Below, piece by piece: positions 24,926-33,538 of a stretch of DNA of 64,000 nucleotides. Where the stretch lies: contig CP034928.1 in NCBI GenBank assembly GCA_004102645.1, forward strand, positions 1,637,656-1,701,655, written 5' to 3'. The stretch comes from Candidatus Bipolaricaulis sibiricus (GTDB lineage Bacteria > Bipolaricaulota > Bipolaricaulia > Bipolaricaulales > Bipolaricaulaceae). Position 1 is the stretch's first letter; each line of letters begins with the position of its first letter. The notes under the pieces are model-generated. The model saw only the letters and a program-made list of their open reading frames with translations, was not told where the DNA came from and did no database searches. The translations under genes were made by a program, and so were the position numbers.

Positions 24926-26254
24926 TCAGGTCAGCTCGAGCGCCTCCATCGCTTCCTGCAGGCTCTGTGCCTGTACCACCTCCAACGATAGCCGCTTGGG
25001 GAGGGGGCCCTTCGGCGCTACCGCCCGACTGAACCCGAGCTTCGCAACCTCGCGAAGCCGCTCGGGTCCCTTCCGCACAGGACGGATCTCCCCAGACAGA
25101 CCCACCTCGCCCAGGAGCACGGTGTCGGAAGCGATCGGTCTCCCTCGAACACTCCCCAGAATCGCCGCGCACACGCCAAGGTCGGCGGCGGGTTCCCGCA
25201 CATCCAGTCCACCGGCGACCGCGAGGTACACATCCATCGCCCGCACGTGCACCCCGAGGTACTTCTCGATTACAGCCAACAGAACGGAGGTTCGATTGAG
25301 GTCGAGCCCCGCTGTTCGACGCTGCGGGGGGCCAAACCCGCTTCCCGGGGCGATCAGTGCCTGGATCTCGACGAGGAGGGTCCGCGATCCTTCCAGCACA
25401 GGCACAATCGCTGCTCCTGGCTTCGGCACCCGATCCTGGGAGACAAAGAACAGCGAAGGGTTCGGAACCTCCGTGAGCCCGGTCGGCCCCATCTGGAGCA
25501 CAGCAACTTCGGCCGTGGATCCGAACCTGTTCTTGAGACAGCGCAACAGGCGGAGGTCCCCCTCCCGGACCCCCTCCAGCTGCACGGCCGCGTCCACGAG
25601 GTGCTCCACGGTCTTGGGGCCCGCGAACTCGCCCCCCTTCGTGATGTGGGAGACAAGAAAGGTGACGATCCCCAGCCCCTTGGCCAACCGGGCAAGCTGA
25701 GCAGCGGCCTCGCGCACCTGAGCAACACTCCCGATCTCCCCGCCCTCGGGACGGGCGAGCACCGTCTGGAGCGAGTCCACCACGAGCACGGCTGGCTCGA
25801 TCGCCTCCACCGCCCGCACGATCGGAAGGAGTTCCTGCTCAGCCTGCACATAGAGCATGGCATCGGAGATGCCCAACCGGTCCGCTCGCAGCTTGACCTG
25901 GGCCACCGCTTCCTCGCCCGACACGTAGAGGACCTTCCCGTGCCGCGCAGCAAGCCGGGAGGCGAGCTGGAGCAGCAGTGTGGACTTGCCCACGCCAGGC
26001 TCCCCCCCGAACAGGACCACGGTTCCGGGCAAGAGCCCGCCAAGCACCCGATCCACCTCGGGCATGCCCGTCACCAGGCGCTCGCCGGACAGAGCCGGGA
26101 CATCGGCCAGAGGCCGTGGAGGATCACCGCTGGCCGTTCCTCCCGCGGGTGAGGGGCCCGACGCCTCCTCGAACGTCTCCCACTTCCCACAGCCGGGGCA
26201 TCGGCCCAGCCACTTCGGAGACTGGTAGCCGCACTCCCGGCAGTGGAAGGGCAT
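24926..26254 (-). CDS. radA: DNA repair protein RadA
   Basis: ATP-dependent branch-migration helicase in recombination and transformation. 442 residues: C4 zinc finger (CRECGYQSPKWLGRCPGC, 5-22), RecA-like core with Walker A GEPGVGKST, the family-defining KNRFGST motif, and a C-terminal Lon-protease-like domain (DLGVCAAILGSVRGRPI). The ATG follows the clpC stop immediately (TAGATG) with its SD inside the clpC end. Beside dprA and comEC it fits a competence role as well as repair. Confidence 0.96.
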   Translation of the reverse strand: MPFHCRECGYQSPKWLGRCPGCGKWETFEEASGPSPAGGTASGDPPRPLADVPALSGERLVTGMPEVDRVLGGLLPGTVVLFGGEPGVGKSTLLLQLASRLAARHGKVLYVSGEEAVAQVKLRADRLGISDAMLYVQAEQELLPIVRAVEAIEPAVLVVDSLQTVLARPEGGEIGSVAQVREAAAQLARLAKGLGIVTFLVSHITKGGEFAGPKTVEHLVDAAVQLEGVREGDLRLLRCLKNRFGSTAEVAVLQMGPTGLTEVPNPSLFFVSQDRVPKPGAAIVPVLEGSRTLLVEIQALIAPGSGFGPPQRRTAGLDLNRTSVLLAVIEKYLGVHVRAMDVYLAVAGGLDVREPAADLGVCAAILGSVRGRPIASDTVLLGEVGLSGEIRPVRKGPERLREVAKLGFSRAVAPKGPLPKRLSLEVVQAQSLQEAMEALELT

Positions 26255-28666
26255 CTACTCCTTCCGCACCGTGATCTCCCCGTCCTGGGCTTGGGCGATC
26301 ACCCGGCACCCAGAGGGGAACTCCTTCGTCAGGATTCGCTCGGCGATCGGATCCTCCAGGAGGCGCTCGATCGCTCGCCCCATCGGACGGGCACCGTACT
26401 TCTCGTCGTAACCCCGCTCGGTGATGATCTCCCACGCCGAGGGGTCGAGAACAAGCTCGATCCCGTGTTCCTCGCGGAGGCGACTCCCTAGCCGACCGAT
26501 GAACAGGTCAGCGATCGCTTTCACTTGGTCCCGAGTGAGAGAGTGGAACACGATCACGTCATCGAGCCGGTTCAGGAACTCCGGCGAGAACTCCTTGCGG
26601 ACCTCGCTCATCACCCGCGCCTTCATGTCGCGATACGCCTGCTCGGACTCGACATCCGCGGTGCTGAACCCGACGCCGGTGCGGTCAACGATGAGCTTGC
26701 TCCCGACGTTCGAGGTCATGATGAGCACAGTGTTGCGGAAGTCCACCTTCCGCCCCTGGGAGTCGGTCAGAATGCCATCGTCCATGACCTGGAGAAGAAT
26801 GTTGAACACATCTCGATGGGCCTTCTCGATCTCGTCGAACAGGACCACGGAATACGGCCGACGGCGGACCGCCTCGGTGAGCTGGCCTGCCTCTTCGTAC
26901 CCCACGTATCCCGGTGGGGCCCCGACGAGGCGCGATACCGCGAATCGCTCTACGTACTCCGACATGTCGATTCGGATCAGAGCATCGTCGTCGCCAAAGA
27001 GGAAACCTGCCAGCGTGCGCGCGAGTTCGGTCTTCCCCACGCCAGTCGGCCCCAGGAAGAGGAACGACCCGATCGGGCGGCGGGGGTCCTTCACCCCGGC
27101 GTAGGCGCGGCGGATCGCACGGGCCACCGACTTCACTGCCTCATCCTGCCCCACGTACCGCTCGTGGATCTTCTCTTCCATGTGCACGAGCCGTGCCGTG
27201 TCCTCCTCCTGGAGGTGGCGGATCGGGATTCCCGTCCAGGCGGATACCGTCGCCGCTACCCGTTCCCCGGCCACCACCGGCACGGTCGGCTCGCGCCCTG
27301 CCTCCTCGAACTTCTTGAGCTCCTCGACCCTCGCGGTCCGTCGATCGCGGATTCGGGCGGCCAGCTCGTAGTTCTGATCGGCCACAGCAGCTTCCTCTTC
27401 GTCCTCGAGCCGCGTGATCTCCTCCAGCAGCTCCCGCGCCTCCGGGGGAAGCTCGGTCGCCGCCAAGCGCACCTTCGCCGCCGTCTCGTCGATGAGGTCG
27501 ATCGCCTTGTCGGGCAAGAACTGGTCGGTGATGTAGCGATCGGCAAGCCGCGCTGCCTGCCACAGTGCGTCATCCGTGATCTGAACCCCGTGGTGCTCCT
27601 CGTACCTTTGGCGCAGGCCGTGGAGGATCTTCACCGTGTCCTCGACAGACGGCTCATCCACGTACACCGTCTTGAAGCGGCGTTTGAGAGCCGGATCCTT
27701 CTCGATCGACTTGCGGTAGTCGTCGGGGGTTGCAGTTCCAATGCACTGCAGCGCTCCCGACGCCAGCGGCGGCTTGAGGATCGCCGAGGCATCGATGGCT
27801 CCCTCTGCCCCGCCTGCCCCTACCACAGTCTGGAGCTCGTCGATGAACAGGATGATGTTGTCCACGCTCATGACCTGGTTGAGGATCGTCTTCAGCCGCT
27901 GCTCGAATTCCCCGCGGTACTTCGTGCCGGCCACGATGCCTGCCATGTCGAGCTCGACGATTTCCTTCTGGGCCAGTGCTGAAGGGACATCGCCGGCTGC
28001 GATCTTTTGGGCGAGGCCTTCCACGATCGCCGTCTTGCCGACGCCGGATTCACCGATGAGGGCCGGGTTGTTCTTCTTCCGGCGGCACAGAATCTCCACA
28101 ACTCGTTCCAGTTCGCGGTCGCGGCCGATGACCGGGTCCAGGGCACCGCTCGCCGCCTCCTCGACCAAGTTGCGGCCGAACTCCCCGAGCTCCCCCGGAA
28201 GGCGGCTGTGGCTGGTCCGAACTCGGACCCCGCCTCTGCGTCCCAGAGCAAAGTGCTCACGGGCCGAGCGAAGATCGATCCCTTGTGCTCTCAGAATCTC
28301 CGCTGCCGTGCACTCTCCCTCGCGCAGGATTCCCAGGACGAGGTGCTCGGGCTCGATTGCCTCCACGCCGTCGCGCCGCGCCTCTTCGTAGGCGAGCTTC
28401 ATCACCCGCCGCAGGCGCTGCGTTGGCTCGAGCTCGTCCGGCGGTACGTGCACCTTGCCGCGCCCTTTCTGACGCTCGACGAACCGCACGATCCGCTCGT
28501 AGTTGAGCCCCTTGGAGTCCAGGAACCGCGCCACACGGGATCCCTCCATGCGCGCCGCAGCCAGGAGCAGGTGCTCGGTCCCCACGTACCGGTGGCGCCA
28601 GTCGCCCGCTTCTTCCTGAGACGCGGCCAGCAGTTTCATGGACTCCTTGGAGAATTTCTCGTACAT
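26255..28666 (-). CDS. clpC: ATP-dependent Clp protease ATP-binding subunit ClpC
   Basis: Hexameric AAA+ unfoldase that feeds ClpP. 803 residues: double Clp_N repeat (1-140), first AAA+ with Walker A GESGVGKT (205-212), a UVR-type segment in the middle (EEEAAVADQNYELAARIRD), second AAA+ with GPTGVGKT and SEYVERFAVSRLVGAPPGY, and a ClpB_D2 small domain. The UVR segment and neighbours (radA, disA) mark it as ClpC rather than ClpB or ClpA. No mcsAB or ctsR is next to it. Confidence 0.95.
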   Translation of the reverse strand: MYEKFSKESMKLLAASQEEAGDWRHRYVGTEHLLLAAARMEGSRVARFLDSKGLNYERIVRFVERQKGRGKVHVPPDELEPTQRLRRVMKLAYEEARRDGVEAIEPEHLVLGILREGECTAAEILRAQGIDLRSAREHFALGRRGGVRVRTSHSRLPGELGEFGRNLVEEAASGALDPVIGRDRELERVVEILCRRKKNNPALIGESGVGKTAIVEGLAQKIAAGDVPSALAQKEIVELDMAGIVAGTKYRGEFEQRLKTILNQVMSVDNIILFIDELQTVVGAGGAEGAIDASAILKPPLASGALQCIGTATPDDYRKSIEKDPALKRRFKTVYVDEPSVEDTVKILHGLRQRYEEHHGVQITDDALWQAARLADRYITDQFLPDKAIDLIDETAAKVRLAATELPPEARELLEEITRLEDEEEAAVADQNYELAARIRDRRTARVEELKKFEEAGREPTVPVVAGERVAATVSAWTGIPIRHLQEEDTARLVHMEEKIHERYVGQDEAVKSVARAIRRAYAGVKDPRRPIGSFLFLGPTGVGKTELARTLAGFLFGDDDALIRIDMSEYVERFAVSRLVGAPPGYVGYEEAGQLTEAVRRRPYSVVLFDEIEKAHRDVFNILLQVMDDGILTDSQGRKVDFRNTVLIMTSNVGSKLIVDRTGVGFSTADVESEQAYRDMKARVMSEVRKEFSPEFLNRLDDVIVFHSLTRDQVKAIADLFIGRLGSRLREEHGIELVLDPSAWEIITERGYDEKYGARPMGRAIERLLEDPIAERILTKEFPSGCRVIAQAQDGEITVRKE

Positions 28667-28679
28667 CGGCGACCTCCAG

Positions 28680-29252
28680 CTAGATTATACGGTCCGGCCC
28701 TCTCGTCTCACGGGAAAACCGATCGAGGGCCCCAACGATCCCCGATTGGAGGAACTCCCACGCCAGCTCGCTTGCCCAATCCACCGCCCGAGCCAAGGCC
28801 TCCACTTCCTCCCGGGGCGGGGGGGAGAGCACGTGATCCACCCAATCGCCACCATCCGCCGGGCGGCCGATACCCACACGGAGCCGGGGAACGTCGTCCG
28901 TTCCCAGCGCAGCAAGCACGGACTTCATCCCTCGGTGCGTCCCCGGTCCTCCGCCAGGGCGCAGCCGCAGCGCGCCCACGGGAAGATCCGCCTCATCGTA
29001 CACCACGAGAAGATCCTGCGGAGTGAGCGAGCCCTGCGCTAGAAGCTCGCGCACGGCGTCGCCGGATCGGTTCATGTAGGTTGACGGGCGAAGGAGATAG
29101 CCAGCAGAACTTCGGTAGACCTCCCCCCACGGCTGCACGCGACGTTTCCAGCCCCCTCGACCGATGAGGCGTTCGACAACCCAGAATCCGACGTTGTGGC
29201 GGCTGGCCGCGTACTCCGGACCGACGTTCCCGAGCCCGACGACTGCCCTCAA
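28680..29252 (-). CDS. pth: Peptidyl-tRNA hydrolase
   Basis: Frees tRNA from drop-off peptidyl-tRNA. 190 residues. Catalytic His in SRHNVGF (near residue 19), substrate Asn in TYMNRSG, Asp in VVYDEADLP and the HRGMKS block (usually HNGLKS) are all present. Overlaps the rplY stop by 4 bases, the usual rplY-pth coupling, and ends 13 bases before clpC. Confidence 0.95.
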   Translation of the reverse strand: MRAVVGLGNVGPEYAASRHNVGFWVVERLIGRGGWKRRVQPWGEVYRSSAGYLLRPSTYMNRSGDAVRELLAQGSLTPQDLLVVYDEADLPVGALRLRPGGGPGTHRGMKSVLAALGTDDVPRLRVGIGRPADGGDWVDHVLSPPPREEVEALARAVDWASELAWEFLQSGIVGALDRFSRETRGPDRII

Positions 29253-29896
29253 GCTGCGGGTGACTCCCCTCCCGCTGGCTTGGCCTCCTCGGACACGGCG
29301 CCCTCAGCCGGGACGGCCTCGGCCGCCTCCGCGGCAACCGGCGCCTCCACTTCGAGCGCTCGGCGCGCAGCGACGGTCACCACAGCATCCTCGGCAGGGA
29401 GACGGGGTTCAACGCCCTCCGGCCACGGAAGGTCCTTGATGAGAATCGAATCACCGATGCCGAGGGCGGAGACGTCCACCTCGATCCGGGGCGGCATCTT
29501 GGCGGGTACCGCCTGGACCGGGATGTAGCTGTGGAGGACCTCGAGAATCCCTCCATCCTTGATCCCTCGCGCCGTACCCCTGAAACGCACCGGAACGTTC
29601 ATCTCCAGAGGGCGGTCCGGATCGGCGACGTACAGATCGAGGTGCAGGAACTTCTGCGTGATCGGATGGACCTGGATCTCTTTGAGGAAGACGTGGTAGG
29701 TCTCCTTCCCGTCCACCTTCACCTCGACCGGGGTGGAGCGGGTCACGTGATCGAGCAGGTTCAGGAGCTCCTTCTCCGCGATGGAGACATGAAGGGAAGC
29801 CACCTCGGCGCCGTACAGCACGGCGGGGACGAATCCCTGACGGCGTAGGGCCCCCGCCTTGGTCGTGAGGGGCCGCCGCACTGCATTGACCATCAT
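29249..29896 (-). CDS. rplY: Large ribosomal subunit protein bL25 (CTC/TL5 type)
   Basis: 5S rRNA-binding ribosomal protein. 215 residues of the long two-domain CTC type: N-terminal L25 domain (RRQGFVPAVLYG, VHPITQKFLHLDLY) and C-terminal beta domain (PVRFRGTARGIKDGGILEV, IEVDVSALGIGDSI), ending in an Ala/Glu-rich tail. Of two adjacent ATGs the first is taken, with GGAGGAGG 6 bases upstream. Between prs and pth, a common bacterial order. Confidence 0.95.
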   Translation of the reverse strand: MMVNAVRRPLTTKAGALRRQGFVPAVLYGAEVASLHVSIAEKELLNLLDHVTRSTPVEVKVDGKETYHVFLKEIQVHPITQKFLHLDLYVADPDRPLEMNVPVRFRGTARGIKDGGILEVLHSYIPVQAVPAKMPPRIEVDVSALGIGDSILIKDLPWPEGVEPRLPAEDAVVTVAARRALEVEAPVAAEAAEAVPAEGAVSEEAKPAGGESPAA

Positions 29897-29912
29897 CCAG
29901 ATCCTCCTCCAC

Positions 29913-30947
29913 TTACACCGGCATGTACGCCAAGAGATCGGTGAGCGACTCGTGGCGGTTGATTCGGCGAATCGCATCCGCGAAGAACTCAGCGACCGAA
30001 ACGATTTCGATCTGTGGGGCCTTCCGGACCGCGTCGCGGTGAGCAATGGTATCGGTCACCAGCACCCGCTGCAACCACCGTGTGTTGAGTACCCGCAGCG
30101 CGTCCCCCGCGAACACGCCGTGGGTGCAGGCAGCGAACACCCGCTTCGCCCCGCTCCGCATGACCTCCTTCGCCGCGGTGACGAGGGTCTTGCCGCTCGA
30201 GAGGATGTCGTCCACCAGCAGAACGTCGCGACCGGAGACCCGCCCGATGACATCCTTGACGACGACTCGCTTCCGCTCCTCATCACGCTGCATCACGACC
30301 ACAGCCAGCGGAAGCTCCCCCCCAGCCTGCACGAGCTCTCCAAGCCGCTTCGCCATCCTCCGGGCACGCCACACCCCCCCCACGTCCGGGGACGCGACCG
30401 TGAGATTGTCCAGCCACTCCGGGTGATGGTCAGAGATGTACTTCGCCATCATCCGATCCGGGCGCAGGTGATCGAGAGGGACCTTGAAGAAGCCCTGAAT
30501 CTGCCCGGCATGGAGATCCATGGTCAGAACGCGGTTCACGCCCGCCGTTTCCAGAAGCTCGGCCACCAGCCGAGCCGAGATCGGAACCCGTCCCGTCATC
30601 TTCCGATCCTGGCGTGCGTACCCAAGGTACGGGATCACCGCGCAAATCTCGCGGCAAGACGCCCGCCGCAGCGCATCGACCAGCACGAGAAGTTCCATCA
30701 GGTGATCGTTCACGGGCGGAGAGGTGGGCTGGATGACGAACACATCCTTCCCGCGCACCGTCTGCTGGATCTGGACACGCACCTCTCCGTCGGGGAAGCG
30801 ACCTGGACCGTAGCAGAGGCCGCCCTCGCTGGGAGCGTCGGCTTCGCACAGCCGAACGCCGAGGATCTCCGCAATGCGCCTGGCCAGGGGCAGATTCGCT
30901 GTCCCCGAAAGGATCCGAACGTCATCCAATCCTCTTTGCTCAGTCAT
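29913..30947 (-). CDS. prs: Ribose-phosphate pyrophosphokinase
   Basis: Makes PRPP from ribose 5-phosphate and ATP. 344 residues, about 25 longer than usual (extra residues near EADAPSEGGLCYGP and WLDNLTVASPDVGG). Motifs: GRFPDGEVRVQI, IPYLGYARQDRK, TMDLHAGQIQGFF, and the PRPP loop LLVDDILSSGKT. It starts inside the glmU end (8-base overlap), giving the classic glmU-prs-rplY-pth order. Confidence 0.94.
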   Translation of the reverse strand: MTEQRGLDDVRILSGTANLPLARRIAEILGVRLCEADAPSEGGLCYGPGRFPDGEVRVQIQQTVRGKDVFVIQPTSPPVNDHLMELLVLVDALRRASCREICAVIPYLGYARQDRKMTGRVPISARLVAELLETAGVNRVLTMDLHAGQIQGFFKVPLDHLRPDRMMAKYISDHHPEWLDNLTVASPDVGGVWRARRMAKRLGELVQAGGELPLAVVVMQRDEERKRVVVKDVIGRVSGRDVLLVDDILSSGKTLVTAAKEVMRSGAKRVFAACTHGVFAGDALRVLNTRWLQRVLVTDTIAHRDAVRKAPQIEIVSVAEFFADAIRRINRHESLTDLLAYMPV

Positions 30948-32331
30948 GCGCTTCCCCTCCAGTGACTGTTTGGCGAGCCCAGTCCGTCTTCACGATCTCG
31001 GGAGCTCGCTCCAGAGCCAACGCGTACGGGGGAACATCGTAGGTGACCACAGAACCTGCGCCGATCACCGCTCCTTCGCCGATCCGAATGGGCGCGACCA
31101 GTGACACATTGCTGCCGATGAACGCACCACGGCCGATCTCGGTGCGGAACTTCTCCTTCGATCCAGGTCGGAAGTTGCAGGTGATGGCCCCGGCCCCGAT
31201 GTTCGTTTCCGCCCCAACCTCAGCATCGCCGATGTAGGCAAGGTGCCCAGCCTTCACCCCATCGCCGAGGACAGCCGCCTTCACCTCAACGAAGTTCCCT
31301 ACCTTGGCCTTCCGCCCGATCCGCGCGCCCGGGCGAAGGTGAGCGTACGGGCCCACGTTGGCCTCCGGGCCCACCGTCGCCCCCTCCACGACGGAGAGCC
31401 ATACCCGGGCCCCGTCCTCGATCTGGGAGTCCACCACGTAGGCCTGCGGCCCAACCGTGCATCCCGCGCCGACGACCGTGGCGCCGAGGAGATGGGTCCC
31501 CGGGTGGAGGACCGTGTCCTCGCCGACCGTGGCGTCGAGCGACGGGTAAACGGTCGCCGGGTCGACAACGGTCACCCCGTCTCGCATCCAAGCCGCGAGG
31601 ATCCTCCGCCGGAGGGCGCCCTCGACCTGGGCGAGGTCCAGCCGATCGTTCACCCCGCGCAGGGCGTCCGCCTCCGGCCACAGAAGCGCCGCAGCCTTCC
31701 CCGGGGGCGAGAACCAGGCCACGAGGTCGGTGAGGTAGAACTCGCCCTTCGCGTTGGCGGTGGTGAGCCCGGCGAGCGCCTCCCAGAGCTCGGGGGAGTT
31801 CTCCAGACACCAGATCCCGGAGTTCACCTCGCGAATCGCGCGCTCCTCCGTGGTGGCGTCCGACGCCTCCACGACCCGCAGAGGGCGTCCGTCGTCCCCC
31901 CGCGCCACGCGGCCGTAAGAGCCAGGATCGGGGGGCTCCATCGTGAGGAGGGACACCGTGGCCTTCCGCTCGTGGTGGAACCGAACGAGGGCCCGCAGGG
32001 CGTCCGCGGGGACGAGGGGAACGTCGCCGGGAAGGACGAGGAACGTGCGCGCGGCCACTGCTCCCCGCGTGGCGAACACGGCGTGGCCGGTGCCGCGGGG
32101 CTCCCCTTGGTCTACGAACGTGACCCTGTCGGCTGCAGACGTGGCCCGCACCTCCTCGCCCCCGTGGCCCACCACGACCACGACCCGGCGTGGGGAAAGG
32201 GAGAACGCCGTGCGCAGCACGTGCTCGAGGAGGGGAACGCCACACAGGGGGTGGAGGACCTTGGGGCGGCGGGAGCGCATACGCGTTCCCTTGCCCGCCG
32301 CCAGGACCACGATATCGAGCGAGTCGTCCAT
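30940..32331 (-). CDS. glmU: Bifunctional GlmU (uridyltransferase/acetyltransferase)
   Basis: Makes UDP-N-acetylglucosamine for cell wall and envelope. 463 residues. The N-terminal uridyltransferase has LAAGKGTRMRSRRPKVLHPL, and the C-terminal half is a left-handed beta-helix with hexapeptide repeats (VGPYAHLRPGARIGRKAKVG, HLAYIGDAEVGAETNIGAG) carrying the acetyltransferase His and Lys. ATG start at 32331. Upstream gene of the glmU-prs-rplY-pth run. Confidence 0.96.
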   Translation of the reverse strand: MDDSLDIVVLAAGKGTRMRSRRPKVLHPLCGVPLLEHVLRTAFSLSPRRVVVVVGHGGEEVRATSAADRVTFVDQGEPRGTGHAVFATRGAVAARTFLVLPGDVPLVPADALRALVRFHHERKATVSLLTMEPPDPGSYGRVARGDDGRPLRVVEASDATTEERAIREVNSGIWCLENSPELWEALAGLTTANAKGEFYLTDLVAWFSPPGKAAALLWPEADALRGVNDRLDLAQVEGALRRRILAAWMRDGVTVVDPATVYPSLDATVGEDTVLHPGTHLLGATVVGAGCTVGPQAYVVDSQIEDGARVWLSVVEGATVGPEANVGPYAHLRPGARIGRKAKVGNFVEVKAAVLGDGVKAGHLAYIGDAEVGAETNIGAGAITCNFRPGSKEKFRTEIGRGAFIGSNVSLVAPIRIGEGAVIGAGSVVTYDVPPYALALERAPEIVKTDWARQTVTGGEAHD

Positions 32332-32446
32332 CGACCGCTTCGACTATAGCCTCCCCGCGCTCCCCCTGCAAAACAGGGATCGAGGCGGGAAGCGCTGGCT
32401 TCCCGCCCCGGGCCCGGCCGGGGTCGAGCACGGAAGGACCGCGACC

Positions 32447-33139
32447 CTACTCTTGCGCTGCTGAGCGGAGCTGTTCGATCCAGGCCCGGTTCTCCTCGGA
32501 GTTCGGCGCCCCAGGGTTCGAACCGCCTGGCGCGTCTGGCCCCACAACCCACAGCGCCGGATCGTTGACCCCCACCACGCTCGTCCCCACGTACCCGGCC
32601 GCCTGGCCCCGCCCCACGTTCGGGATCTGGGGGAGCTGGCCCGACCGATCGGCGTAGGACAGGCCGTCCACGAGCCGCCCCTCGGCGTCGAGGAGGACGA
32701 GCGAGTCGCCCGTGTTCCCCAGGCCCGCCCACTGGGCGAGGACGAAGTAGTCGCCCGTGACCGCGGGAAGGACGAGGACGAAGTCCGCGGGGTCGACATC
32801 GTCGTCCGGGAAGTGCGGCGGGAGGTTGGGCCTGTCTCCGGCGTTGTAGAAGACGACCAACGTCCCCGCCCGCACCTCGGCCCACAAGGGGTGGTCGGTG
32901 AACGTGAGGTACACCCCACCCCGATCCAAGCCCTGGTGGTCGCGAAACACCCACCCCCGCAGGTCCACGGTGGACCCGGGCCCGGTCCCCACGACGAGTA
33001 GCTCCACCCACTCCCCGTTTCCGGCCCGGCCCTGGCCGAACGCGTGGATGACCACCTGGAGCGTCTCCTCCTGGGCAGCGCCCAGTACCACGGCCCCCGC
33101 AAGGAGGGCCCCCACCAGCCACAGCCGCTTCGTTCTCAT
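32447..33139 (-). CDS. Secreted lamin-tail-like (LTD) domain protein
   Basis: 230 residues. A signal peptide (RLWLVGALLAGAVVLGAA) is followed by a lamin-tail beta-sandwich: WVELLVVGTGPGSTVDLRGW, FYNAGDRPNLP, ALGNTGDSLVLLDAEGR-type (here AGLGNTGDSLVLLDAEGR) and a VDGLSYADRSG strand. LTD domains occur in secreted proteins and nucleases of many bacteria as binding modules; no catalytic domain is present. ATG at 33139 follows GAGGAGGTGACGCC. The C-terminal NSEENRAWIEQLRSAAQE may mediate contacts. Confidence 0.75.
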   Translation of the reverse strand: MRTKRLWLVGALLAGAVVLGAAQEETLQVVIHAFGQGRAGNGEWVELLVVGTGPGSTVDLRGWVFRDHQGLDRGGVYLTFTDHPLWAEVRAGTLVVFYNAGDRPNLPPHFPDDDVDPADFVLVLPAVTGDYFVLAQWAGLGNTGDSLVLLDAEGRLVDGLSYADRSGQLPQIPNVGRGQAAGYVGTSVVGVNDPALWVVGPDAPGGSNPGAPNSEENRAWIEQLRSAAQE

Positions 33140-33270
33140 GGCGTCACCTCCTCTCGGTCGCGTCCCTCCGACGCTCGACACCGCCGGCGGCCCGTTGAGC
33201 CCACACTAGCAGGCGGGGTCGGGGCCAGCAACCCCTCCCCGCCGCCCGCCGACCCAACGGGAGGCACCCC

Positions 33271-33447
33271 TCACCGACCGGCGGGGGCCCCAGAGAACGA
33301 CCCCGCGAGAAGCTCTCCCGGGCCGCAGAACCGCAGCAGCAACCTCTTGCCGTCCTCCGCGCTCACGGTGAGCCGGGCCCGCCCCGGGGCGGACAGGGGG
33401 CACCGCTGACGGTCTTCGGGCCCGGACCGGTCGTCCTCCGTCGTCAC
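33271..33447 (-). pseudogene. Crp/FNR gene fragment (5' part with internal deletion)
   Basis: A 59-codon open stretch whose end (LTVSAEDGKRLLL, FCGPGELLAGSFSGA) is nearly identical to residues about 68-96 of the intact Crp/FNR gene at 43354-44049, and whose start matches the bases just around that gene's start codon (GTGACGACGGAGGA). The cysteine-rich region between them is deleted and everything after SFSGA is lost. Not expected to be functional. Confidence 0.8.
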
Positions 33448-33538
33448 CTCCCCTGCCCGGAGTACACCGGCACAGGCCGGAGGTGGGTCCCGCCGCATCG
33501 CATCCATGAGCTCGGCTGGGGGATCGGCGTATCCCCTC

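Noticed and set aside
26525-27982. 485-codon plus-strand frame over clpC
   Set aside because: Shadow of a strongly conserved clpC; no SD and no recognisable domain.
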